From: Jaltomata sinuosa
Lineage: Eukaryota > Streptophyta > Magnoliopsida > Solanales > Solanaceae
Direction of reading: 5' to 3'
NCBI GenBank assembly: GCA_003996215.1
Contig: QJPP01000843.1
Location: forward strand, 248,001-312,000
DNA length: 64,000 nucleotides
A model generated the notes under the pieces. It saw only the letters and a program-made list of their open reading frames with translations, had not been told where the DNA came from and did not search any database. Below, piece after piece: positions 43,588 to 54,049 of the stretch. How positions within the stretch are numbered: position 1 is the stretch's first letter; each line of letters opens with the position of its first letter. The position numbers and the translations under genes were made by a program.

Positions 43588-46179
43588 ATGCCAAGTACCC
43601 GGCGCTCAGGTGAATCAACATTACCTTACTATCCCGAGCTTGCTAGAATGTTAAGGTACAACATGAACGCACAACAACAAGAGGCTGCAAGACTAGCTGC
43701 AGCTCAGCAAGCCAAACAACTCTTAAATGTTGATGATATTGAGGACGAAGTTGGGTTGGATGATGAGGCTGCAGCGGGTGATGGTAGAGCTGTGGACCAT
43801 GTTGAAAATATAGCCCCCTCAAACCAAAGGCAGCAGCAGAGGGGTAGAGGTCGACAGCAACCAAGGCAATTTGCTTTGGATGATGATGAGGATATTGACT
43901 TAGATGGAGTTAGTGCCACGGGCGCTATTGATCTTCCTCCGCTATCGCCTGGGGCCAAGTTCCACATTACTAGCACAATGCTCCAGCTGTTGAACTTAAA
44001 GGGATTGTTCAGTGGTGTGGCTGGTGATGATCCAAACCGACACCTGATGAATTTTGTGGGTATCTGGAGGTCGTTCGAATTGCCTGGAGTAAGTCAGAAA
44101 GTGATCATACTCAGGTTGTTTCCGTTGTCTCTGTCTGATGAAGCAGCATTATGGTTGACAGAGCTAACCCCTGACTCTGTCACAACCTGGAGAGAGTTGA
44201 AAGGAGCTTTCCTAGAAAGGTTTTTTCCTCTCTCTAGGATGATACAGTTGAGGGATGAAATTAGCAACTTCAGACAACAACCTCATGAGGCTTTACATGA
44301 GACTTGGTTGTGGTTCAAGAAGAAACTGACACAATGCCTGAACCATCAGTTGACCGACAATTTCCTAATGCAGACATTCTACAGGGCACTGAATTCGGCT
44401 ACCAAGCCGACACTGGATAATGCAGCAGATGGAGCATTTATGGGTCTCACTTTTATTGAGGCCATAACTATTTTGGACCGGCTCACCAAAACCAAGAGGG
44501 CCTGGCATACACGGGATACAGAGGTAGCAGCTAGCAGCTAGCACCTATGCAGTTTGTATAACAGCAGAGCAATGCAGGAAGGAGGAAGAGCGGGACCATG
44601 ATATGGCCCATCTGAAAACGCAAATGGACCTACTGACAAAGCATTTATTGTCAGGAGGTCTTGAGAAAGTGAAAGTTGTGGGTTCCCAAAGTAGAGCAAC
44701 AGAGTCTGGGTCTGATGAGGAGGCCAATTATGTGGGTGGTTTCAAGGCTTATGGCCAAGGAAACAAAGGTCTGAACAATTACTATGAAAAGCCGGGTTAT
44801 AAGAGTCGAGAACAAGGTGATTAGAGGAGAAAAGACGATAGAGGTGGATTATACATACCACCTGGGAATCGTGACAAAGCTAGCAATGAGTCAGGTATGT
44901 CCAAACTAGAGAATATGATGGCTAAGATGCTGCTGAAGGTAGAATCGACTGACTCCGGGGTAAAGGAGATGAGGACTAAATTATCAGCAATGAGTCAGGT
45001 AGTGGATTCACATTCCACCTCGATCAAGCAATTAGAGAAGCAAGTGAGTCAAATCTCGGCGTCTCTAAATCAAAGGCAGACATGTACCTTGCCGAGTGAC
45101 ACCAGTCAAAACCCGAGGAATGATGGGAGTTGTATGGCGATCACTACAAGAAGCGGTAAAATATTATCAGAATCACATCCGGTAATTCAAACTCAGAAAG
45201 GTAATGTTGCTGAGGAAGATGAGTTAGTAGATGCTAAAAATATGGTCGATGAGGGTGTGAGGGTATCTGTTGAAAAACCCATTGTGGTAGAGGATGCTAC
45301 TCAAGTGCTCACGGATAAAAGAAAGGAAGTTGAAAAACTTCCAACTATGATGCCTCGGCCACCCCCTCATTTCCCACAACGGTTGATGAAGAAAGTGGAA
45401 GATAGCAAGTTCCTAAATTTCATGACCATGCTCAAGCAGATATAAGTGAACATCCCACTGGTGAACGCTCTTGGAAAAATGCCGGATATGCCAAGTTCAT
45501 GAAGGACTTGATTACCCAAAAGAGGTTGGTGAGCTTTGAACCAGAAGATAACCTCCACCACTGCAGTGCTATTTCTTCAAGATCGTTAGTGGAAAAGAAG
45601 GAAGATCCAGGTGCTTTTACTGTTCCCTGTACTATTGGGAAATTCAACTTTGAAAAAGCCTTATGTGATCTTGGTGCTAGCATCAACTTGATGCCTCTAG
45701 CAGTCTATAAACAGTTGGGTTTGGGAGCTCCCAAACCAACTACCATGAGGGTGTTAATGGCTGACCGTTCAGTAAAGCGACAAGTGGGAATATTGTATGA
45801 TGTGTTGGTAAAGATTGGTAAGTTTATATTCCCAAGTGACTTTGTAATCTTAGATTGTGAAGTGTACTTTGAAATTCCTATAATCTTGGGACGACCATTG
45901 TTAGCCACTGCAAGAGTGTTGGTCGACATGGAAAGAAACAAACTGACATTCAGATTAAACAATGAATTGGTCAAGTTTGATGTGTGTAAATTGATGAAGC
46001 CACCAAGAGACATGAGGGGGGTCTCGGTTATCAATGTTATTGATAAAGCCCCTATGGATGTGCATATTGAGAAAAAGGGTTTTGTTGAGATCCAAGCTTT
46101 TATGAGAATGATGTTGGGATCGCAAAAAGAGAAACCTATAAAGAAAGGCGGTGAGAACAAATCAAGAAAAAGAAAATAA
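43588..46179 (+). pseudogene. gag-protease polyprotein of C2
   Basis: The ATG at 43588 opens MPSTRRSGESTLPYYPELAR and 318 codons follow (LNLKGLFSGVAGDDPNRHLM, LHETWLWFKKKLTQCLNHQL). A 7-base tandem duplication of CAGCTAG (44528-44541) then shifts the frame. The frame resumes (MAHLKTQMDLLTKHLLSGGL), with a TAG at 44821 where C1 has Trp, a coiled coil (SKLENMMAKMLLKVESTDSG), a TAA at 45443, and a one-base deletion near 45482. From 45499 the protease is open with intact DLGASINLMP and VYFEIPIILGRPLLATARVL, ending GGENKSRKRK. Coding-like sequence runs on for about 60 codons after the stop. Confidence 0.9.
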
Positions 46180-46410
46180 CGCAAGAGAACCAGTAAAGAA
46201 AAAGATTTAGAAAGAGTAAAGAAGTTGTCTCGACTAGCTGAGGAGCCGATAAAAGAGAAAGTTGGAGCTCAACAGGATGATGTCGCTTGCACCTATTCCA
46301 GCGATTGCTCCTGCTTTGGAGACCATGGTGGTCTCCAACATCATGCCAGACTCTGAGTCCTATGGGCTTCACAGGTATTCCTTTCTCTCACAGTTTTAGC
46401 TTTCACATGT

Positions 46411-46449
46411 ATGCATTAGGGATAATGCATGAGTCTAAGTTGAGGGTGT
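46411..46449 (+). promoter_or_regulatory. Internal hairpin plus polypurine-like module (C2)
   Basis: ATGCATTA-GGGA-TAATGCAT (46411-46430) is a perfect 8-bp stem, followed by GAGTCTAAGTTGAGGGTGT (from 46431). Its loop-closing pair is A:T where C1 has G:C, a compensatory change. Confidence 0.72.
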
Positions 46450-47758
46450 TGGGATACCTGTGAGTCTTTCACCACCGAGGGTTTTTGTTGCCATGTTTCT
46501 TTTCCCTCCGGTACGCTATCTAGTAGAACCGGCATATTTAGGTTGTCATTTTAAATTTTGTTTGTGTTGTTTTCTGGTGTCTATAGCAAGCATGGGTTTT
46601 TGGAAAGTTGAACTAAAAGGATCCCCCTCTAAAAAAGTTGATTTTGTACTTATGTTTGAAATGATTGACTGTTCTGGATCCTTGAATGTCATTGTGTGGT
46701 TGTGATTGTAATAATTATGCTTAAGCCGAGCTGTTGTTTATGGTTTCTTGGTGCCAAGTGTGTGTGAGCATTTTTTTTTTATAAACTCTTATTCTGTGCA
46801 TGCATCTAGAACTTGCCTGGCCTATGTTGTTAAGTTTGAAGTTTGGTTTCTTAGGAAAGGATCACATGCCCTTTTTGTGTGCAGTCCACTTAGCCTATAA
46901 GACAGTCCAAATGCAAATAATCCCTTTGATCCCTGTTTGAGCCATAATTGACCCTATTCTTTTAATAACCTGTCATCATTTCTTTTTAACTTTGAATCCC
47001 TATTTTGGCTCTGGTCCTTCCTTGGACATCGTGCACCTCAACTCAGGCAATCAACCTAAGTTGAGGGTGGCTACTATAGAGGTAAATGATAAGAAAAATA
47101 TGATGGATAAGATTGGTTGTGGATAGAATAAAAATTTCGGGTGTATGCCTAAGAAAAGAAAGAAAAAGAAACGAAAAAGAGATGAAAAGGAATTGTCAAA
47201 ATAAAGAGGCCGCACCTGTAGCTAGAAAGAAGGGAATAAAAAGGTGAATAAGGATGGTCGAAGAAACGTTAAGTGGAAATAGTAGGTCGGTGATTCCAAG
47301 GAGGGCTTAGTCACTAACCCCTAAATGTATCCTACCTACACCCAAAGCCTCATTACAAGCCAAAACAAGTCTTGCAGTGATCCTGACCGGCTACTGAAAA
47401 AAACTGAAATAGGATAGCAAGGGCAAGCTTATGTCATCACATGTGCATTATTTGAAATCGTTTGTGACTGTGAGCGCCTTACCTAGTCCCAAATCTTGTG
47501 TGTGGGACTTCTTTGTGGTGAGGGCACCGCGATTTTAGTATTATCTATTGAATGTTGGGATAGCTGTTGTGTGTGTATGTAGAATATTCTATCATATCGT
47601 AGTGACATGTTTGGATCCTTACAAGTTAGCGTTTCATACATTTGTGTGCTACCTGGGGGCTTGATTTAAATTTAATAGACTGTTGAGTGGCCATGATTTG
47701 CTAGAGATATATGTTTGTATTCTTAGTTGAGTTGTCATTTTGTTTTTGTTGTCATGTT
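46450..47758 (+). other. Non-coding 3' UTR of C2
   Basis: Collinear with the C1 3' UTR. A middle module at 47036-47072 pairs CCTCAACT with AGTTGAGG, the latter inside the polypurine-like CTAAGTTGAGGGTGGC. The rest is AT-rich with no convincing ORF. Confidence 0.65.
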
Positions 47759-47794
47759 GCTTGAGGACAAGCGAACGTTTTAAGTTGAGGGTGT
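47759..47794 (+). promoter_or_regulatory. AGGA-loop hairpin and polypurine tract (C2)
   Basis: GCTTG-AGGA-CAAGC (47759-47772) is followed by GAACGTTTTAAGTTGAGGGTGT and the LTR start at 47795. Confidence 0.82.
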
Positions 47795-49335
47795 TGATGT
47801 GCCGGGATTGTACGGCATATTTGACGCCTTTAACTAAGAATACTCGCGAGTTTTTAAGCAACTTTTATGGTTTTTGATGTTTTATTGTTATATTTGCAAG
47901 GAATGGAGCTAGAGATGGAAACGGAAAAAAAATGTTCAAAAACCTCACCTGTTTAAGCCTGACGGCTGCCATGACTAACCGTCACACATGTGACTGGCCG
48001 TCATAACGAGACAACAAGTTCATCGAGCACTGCCTAGGACTGACGGCCCATCTGACGGCCTGTCACTGGCCTGACGAACCATCACCCAGGCCACCAAGAT
48101 AAAACAAAAAACACTGTAAGTTGTCGCTGGGCGGACGACTTACCAGAATTTACCAGCAAGTCATCACAGGCCTAACGACTTACCAGAATATATATGTAAG
48201 TCGTCGAGCAGGTGACGACTTACCTGAAAATATGTCATAAAACGCATATAAACCTATAATTCGTCACCTGCTAGACGACTTACCTGAGAATTTTCCTGGA
48301 AGCTCACTGTTTAGCTGTGACAGCTCAAGTGATGGCCCGTCACATGCATGACGGTCCATCAGGCCACCCTTCTAAAAATTCTATTTTTGGACTTTATTTC
48401 CTGGACTACTATAAATACCCTGTGTTAGGGTTATTTTATTATTCATTACCCAAGATTTCTAGAGACTATTTTGAGCGACTTTTTGAGAGGAAAAATACGA
48501 CATACACGTTTCTTTCTTCTTCCTCGGTTACTCTTGGGATTTTTGGTTTCTTCTTCTTGGATAATTGAAGTAAATTTCATACTATTTGTGAGAATCCTTC
48601 TCTTATAATGAATATGATTTTCTTCTATTTCTTTAATAGCATAAGTAGCTAATTTCCCACAACTAGGGTTATGAGCCATGGCAAAAGTAACAATACAGAT
48701 TCCGGGTAGCGTAGGGTTCAATTTATATGTTGTCACATTGTTAATCATTCGTTATTTACATTTTCTAATGGTTACAAACATTAGAACATACCTAGGTTTG
48801 ATTTTCTTGAACAAAGAAATTAAAACCGGGAAATTTGATTAACTATGAGGATTCGAGACTACCAACTCTAGTCTTATGAATAATGTTGTAACTAGATTAA
48901 TCTACTTGATGTTTAGGATTGAAATAAGAAAGTTCACCTTTTCAAGTTCGAGAGAATTGAAAAGGAAATTTGTCTATTTGGTTGAGAAACGTTTAGATGA
49001 TACCATTAATTCAATCACATCGTGATATACATATAGAAAGAACCCGATTAAGCTTTAAGTCGAAATTGTTACGACGCCATGGTGAACACTTCCCTAGTTC
49101 ATTCTCATATTGATTATTACTCATAGAAACTCGTAAACTAATATTTGCATTGTTCAAATATTGATCACACAAATTCCCCCCATTTACAGGAAACTATTGA
49201 CCACTAGTCAAATAAGTCACTAACGACTTAATTTGCACCTTATTCCCTGTGGGATCGACCCCAACCTTAGTTGGGTTCTATATTTGACAGCAACCGCTTA
49301 CGCTTCTTAACTGAGGTGTAATTTGAGCGTTATCA
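47795..49335 (+). repeat. C2 3' LTR
   Basis: It starts TGATGTGCCGGGATTGTACG and ends GAGCGTTATCA before the CACGC duplication. Word sets match the 5' copy but are better kept (GACGACTTACC, GTAAGTCGTC, TGACGGCC). TATA box CTATAAATAC is at 48409-48418. Confidence 0.92.
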
Positions 49336-49340
49336 CACGC

Positions 49341-51037
49341 CATCTCCGTCTTGGGAGAAAACCTTTACTCTCTGGTGATGAGCTGCAGCTTTTAAATAAA
49401 GTAATATGGGATCACTATCTTGTTTCTCTTTAACCTCTGCTACCAATGAATATTCTGACCCACTCTGGACTATCACACCACCATCTGTCATGTCCATGAG
49501 GCAAACTCCTAAATGTTCTAGCCTATGAACATCCCTGGCTAATTCTTTCCTCTCTTTCTCAACATGTAACACACTACCCATGGACAGTCTGCTAAGGGCA
49601 TCAACCACTATATTGGCCTTACTCGGATGGTAGATCACATTCATATCATAGTCTTTGAGGAACTCAAGCCATCTCCTCTGATGAAGATTCAACTCTTTCT
49701 GGGTGAACACATACTGGAGGCTCTTATGATCTGTGAACACATCAACATGAATACCATACAAGTATTGTCTCCAAATCTTTAGGGAAAACACAACAGCTGC
49801 AAGCTTGAGCTCATGAGTCGGGTAGTTCTTCTCATGGACCTTAAGCTGTCTAGAAGCATAAGATATGACCTTACCCTACTGCATATATATGCAACCTAGG
49901 CTTCCCCTAGATGCGTCGCAATAAACCACATAGCCATCTGAACCTTCAGGTAGAGTCCAAATGGGAGTTGTAGTCAACCTGGTCTTTAGTTTTAAGACGC
50001 TTTAGTCACACTCATCTGACCACTAAAACTTGATGTTTTTCTAAGTCAACTTGGTCAATGGGGCATCTATGTATGAAAATCCTTTAACAAACCTCCTATA
50101 GTAACCGGCCAAACCCAAGAAACTTCAGATATCAGTCGGAGAGGGGGGTCAGGCTTTTCTGAGAATCCACTCGGATCCCTTCGTTGGATACCACATAACC
50201 AAGAAAAGCGACAGACTGTAACCATAATTCACAATTTCTAAACTTAGTGAATAGCTGGCGATCTTTGAGAGTTTGCAGAATGACTCTCAGATGAGTCTCA
50301 TGCTCTTTCTCATTTCAAGAATAAACAAGGATATCATCAATAAAGACGATGATGAACAACTCCAAATACCATTTCAACACCCTGTTCATTAAGTCCATGA
50401 AAGCTACAAGATCATTGGTTAGTCCAAAAGACATAAGTACAAATTCATAGTGACCATACCGAGTCCTGAAGGCAGTCTTCGGGATGTCACTATCTCTAAA
50501 TCTGAGCTGCTGATTGCCGGATCTGAGATCTATCTTAGAAAAAAAACTAGCACCCTGAAGCTGGTCGAACAAGTCATCAATCCTGGGGATGGGATATTAA
50601 TTCTTGATTGTAACTTTGTTCAACTGACGGTAGTCAATGCACATCCTGAGAGAACCATATTTTTTATACACGAAGAGCACTGGAGCACCCGATAAAGAGA
50701 TGTTGGGTCTGATGAAGCCCTTATCTAGAAGGTCTTCCAATTGTTATTTCAATTCCTTAAGCTCAGTTGGAGCCATTCGGTTAGGTGGAATCAAAATAGG
50801 CTGGGTGTCTGAAAAGAGATCTATTCCGAAGTCGATTTCCTATTCAGGAGGAATGCCGGGAAGATCTTCTTGGAACACTTCTGGAAACTCATTCACCACT
50901 GGGAATGACTCAAGAGTTGAGGTTTCAGAGTTTGATTCCTTAACCCAAACAAGCTGATAGATATACCCTTTGGAAATCATTTTTCTAGCTTTAAGGTAAG
51001 AGATGAATCGACCTACAAGCTTTGAGATACTACCCTT
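49341..51037 (-). pseudogene. Protease end, reverse transcriptase and RNase H of B3
   Basis: The reverse-strand frame starts in VGRFISYLKARKMISKGYIY and reads EFPEVFQEDLPGIPPE, then after stops and shifts MFDQLQGASFFSKIDLRSGN, TAFRTRYGHYEFVLMSFGLT and LELFIIVFIDDILVYS. The FIDD catalytic pair is intact, unlike B1. RNase H follows (FSLKIWRQYLYGIHVDVFTD, QRRWLEFLKDYDMNVIYHPS) and is open for 152 codons up to the C2 insertion (VFSQDGDGV). Frameshifts lie around 50290 and 50700. Confidence 0.85.
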
Positions 51038-52526
51038 TGATAAGTCGATAATCGACCAACTTATTGAGCCTATATCCATGAATTATTGTCGTGTTTTGAA
51101 AATATTTAGAGGTTCTTATGGACTTTATTGATGTATATGCAGGTACTTTTGATAGATCATGATAAACAAGAAAATGGACCCAAAAAGAAATCAAATAGAG
51201 TAAAGTGTGAAGCGTTCGAAAGGCTGAAGATTCTGATAGGAGATGCGGTGTCCATGCGACACGCATAGGTCAAGGTGTAAACCGCACCTCCTCCGTCCAA
51301 GGGCATAAAGTCACTGAAGAGTCTATCATGAGGTGCAGTCGATGTGCGATGCGCACATCCTGAGGTGCGAACCGCACCCCCTTCCCAAAGAGCTCCCAAT
51401 TCTAGCTGAAGTCACTGGGTTAACTGGAGGTGGTGTGTGATGCACACATTGCAACATGTGAACCGCATGTTGCACCGCATAATACCCAAAGGACATTTTA
51501 TCCAAATTTATAGTTGACATTTTGGGAAACTATAAAAGGCCTTTTCAGGAACAATTGTAAATAGCTTTTATCATTCTAAATATTTTTAAGACTTTTGAGC
51601 TTTGTCAACATTATTCCACCTCCATTGAGAAGAGGGTTTCAATCCAAATCTCTTGGTTAACAATTTGTGTGCCTAAATTGATTCTAGAACTTGAGATTTA
51701 GCTATAATGGAAGAGATTTTGAATTACCTAGATTGTATCTCTTCTTCTCTTACTATGAGTGGCTTATTCTCCAGACTAGGGGTGTATCAATGATGGGTGC
51801 TTAGCTAGTGGGTATTGTTAATTCATCTTTAGAATTGCTTATTTGACATGGGTCTAGTAATTTCACCATGTTCTAATCCTAATATTGGTGGTTGCAAACA
51901 ATAATTTACATTACTTAACTATGTGATTGCTTGAAAGAGAATTTCATGGTTGTGGATGTGAAATTGCTAGTGGGTACTTGGGAATCCATCTAGATTTGAG
52001 ACTAGAAATAGCTCTTATTGTAGGAATCTCCCATTTAAGGGTCTAATCTAGAGATAGTGTGACCTCCCCAAGCATATGTTGGTTGAATGTTAATCAAACT
52101 GATGATGTTCTACCCGAAATTATCATAAATGTTGATGTTGATCGAGAGATAACCATTCCACACCTATGACCAACGCTACTTATGCTAATAAGTGAGAATA
52201 GAAGTGAAATTATGATCTCCCTATCCCATAAGTGATGCCCCATCAGATATTCACCCCTATTCATCTAAATCACTTGGTACACCCGCCTTTGATTTCTTGC
52301 TTTTAAATTGAATTGCGTTCGTAGTGACAACTTTCCCAATTCCCCCCATCCTATTACTTTTTGTTTTGGGCAATTGCTCTCATTTTGAATTCAATTCATT
52401 ACAATCGAAGTTTGGCTACCCCAAGTCCCTTGGGTATGACCTCGACACTCGTTGAGTTTATAAATATTGTTTTTCTGGACGATCATCGTGGCCTCCTAAT
52501 TAAAGAGCACGATTTGAGCGTTCATA
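51038..52526 (+). repeat. A3 5' LTR
   Basis: It starts TGATAAGTCGATAATCGACC and ends GAGCGTTCATA. The GTGCGA word cluster (about 51249-51480) includes GATGTGCGATGCGCACATC, an 8-bp inverted repeat around ATG, and AGGTGCGAACCGCACC. TATAAAAG follows at 51531-51538, about 50 bases after the last word. Confidence 0.88.
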
Positions 52527-52531
52527 AAAAA

Positions 52532-52549
52532 TGGCGTCGTTGTCGGGGA
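52532..52549 (+). promoter_or_regulatory. Primer-binding site of A3
   Basis: TGGCGTCGTTGTCGGGGA, a two-base variant of the Athila-type site, five bases after the LTR end. Confidence 0.85.
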
Positions 52550-52654
52550 CTTGAGTTGATAGCTATTTTTTATTATTGTTTTGAAATCACCTTGAGAGTA
52601 TTTGTTTCTTTTAATTTTGTTTGTTGTTTATGTTGTGATTAAGCAGGCTAGCCT

Positions 52655-53986
52655 ATGAACGAAGCCGATGACAATAAGAGTGTTGACGGTTTCATGGAAG
52701 CCGACGAGCCTGAGCCTATGATGCAAGGGGGTGTAGGTGCAATCCACCTACCCCTCACGGTGGGAAATGTTATTTTTCATGTAAATAGCACCATGCTCCA
52801 CTTAATCCAAATGAAAGGTCTATTTGGTGGAGCAGCACATGAAGATTCCAATCGGTATATTCAGAATTTTGTGGAGATCTACCAACCGTTCATCTTCTAA
52901 CATATCTCCCAAGAGTCTATCCAATTGTGCCTATTCCCTTTTTCCTTGACGGGGGAAGCCACAACGTGGTTGCAAGAATTGTCGGCTGACTCTATCACAT
53001 CTTGGGCCGAGTTGGTTGAGGCATTTACCTCGAGATTCTTTCCTCTATCTCGAATGATGAAACTAAGAGATGAGATTACCAACTTTAGGAAGCTCCCGGA
53101 CGAGCCTCTTCATGAAGTTTGGCTAAGATTCAAAAAGAAGCTTCTCTTGTGTCCAAATCATGAGTTGTCAAACAATGTGCTGCTACAAAGCTTCTATCGA
53201 TCATTGAACGCTATGAACAAATCAATGGCTTACAATCTAGGAGGTGGTACCTTCATGGGCTTGGAGTTTCCCATAGCCTCGAATTTGGTAGAGCAAATGA
53301 CAAAGACTAATCAAGCTTGGCATACAAGAGAAGTAGATGTGCCATCTTCCGGAGGACCCTCATCCATCTTGATCAATGAAACAAGGAAAAATGAGGAAGA
53401 GCGAGATGAGAAAATGGTCAAAATGATGACACAAATTAACTTGATTGCCAAGCATTTGATGGGAGCTGGCGGTGCTAAGTCAGTGAATGCAGTGAGTACA
53501 CCAGAAGTCAAAGCTCGTGATGACGAGCTAATGATTGTGGTTTATGGAAAGCTATGTTTTGTGTTGGCGGGTTCTCGTCCCAGGTATTATTGCCCGAGGA
53601 AGGAGAATCAAGATTGGATTCGAGACAAAGAAAGAGATGAAAATTAGCCGAATAGAGACAAGGATGGTGATCATTTTAATCACTGGAGTTAGAATCCCTA
53701 TATCCCTCCGAACAAGGCATACTCTCTCTACCAACCGGGCAAAAGCAACCCTGGCCATTCCAAGTTGGAGGACATGTTGTCCTTGGTTCTTATTAAAGTG
53801 GACACCACAAATACGGGAGTGGGCGAGCTAAAGAGTGAGGTCTCAAGACTTCACCAAACTGTGAGCTCCCATTCAGCCTCAATCAAGCTTCTTGAGGCCC
53901 AAATGAACCACCTCTCAAGCTAAATGAACCGGAGGATGAAAGGGACGTTGCCTAGCGACACCATCGCCAACCCGAAGAACAAATGA
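52655..53986 (+). pseudogene. gag pseudogene of A3
   Basis: The ATG at 52655 opens MNEADDNKSVDGFMEADEPE. One frame can be followed to 53986, broken by about six stops (TAA at 52898, TAGs near 53645 and 53690, TAA near 53922, TGA at 53984). Blocks are HLIQMKGLFGGAAHEDSNRY, SLTGEATTWLQELSADSITS, LHEVWLRFKKKLLLCPNHEL, LVEQMTKTNQAWHTREVDVP and a coiled coil (GVGELKSEVSRLHQTVSSHS). From 52925 a stretch of 240 codons is open. The frame ends GTLPSDTIANPKNK, where A1 and C1 continue into protease. Confidence 0.87.
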
Positions 53987-53997
53987 GGATTGACGTA

Positions 53998-54049
53998 GTA
54001 TCGTCATGTCGCGATATTAAATCAAGTGTTGCTTAGGAGGCAACCCAAG
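53998..54049 (+). promoter_or_regulatory. Conserved post-pol motif (A3)
   Basis: TCGTCATGTCGCGATATTAA is followed by GCTTAGGAGGCAACCCAAG, matching A0 and A1 with decay in the 5' arm of the hairpin. Here it directly follows gag. Confidence 0.65.

Larger units (their letters stand above)
41918..49335 (+). mobile_element. Athila-type gag-protease element C2, complete
   Basis: A 7.4-kb element with LTRs 41918-43459 and 47795-49335 and target duplication CACGC (41913-41917 and 49336-49340), inserted in B3 between RNase H and integrase. It encodes gag and protease only, like C1, and ends coding at the same basic tail. The LTRs differ at many more positions than those of C1, so it is older. Confidence 0.93.
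39061..51037 (-). mobile_element. Tekay-type chromovirus B3, split by C2
   Basis: The reverse-strand order is protease end and RT (51037 down to about 50300), RNase H (to 49341), C2 inserted at 41918-49335, integrase (41912 to about 40921), chromodomain, hairpin, and 3' LTR (40404 down to 39061, truncated). The target duplication CACGC lets the pol frame rejoin. The 5' end was cut by A3 and the LTR end by the junction with E. Confidence 0.85.

Noticed and set aside
46185..46380. Coding-like tail after the C2 protease stop, with a CACAGGTATTCC splice-like site shared with C1
   Set aside because: About 60 codons are conserved in both copies but both have stops at the start. It could be a readthrough extension; the evidence is too thin for a separate gene.
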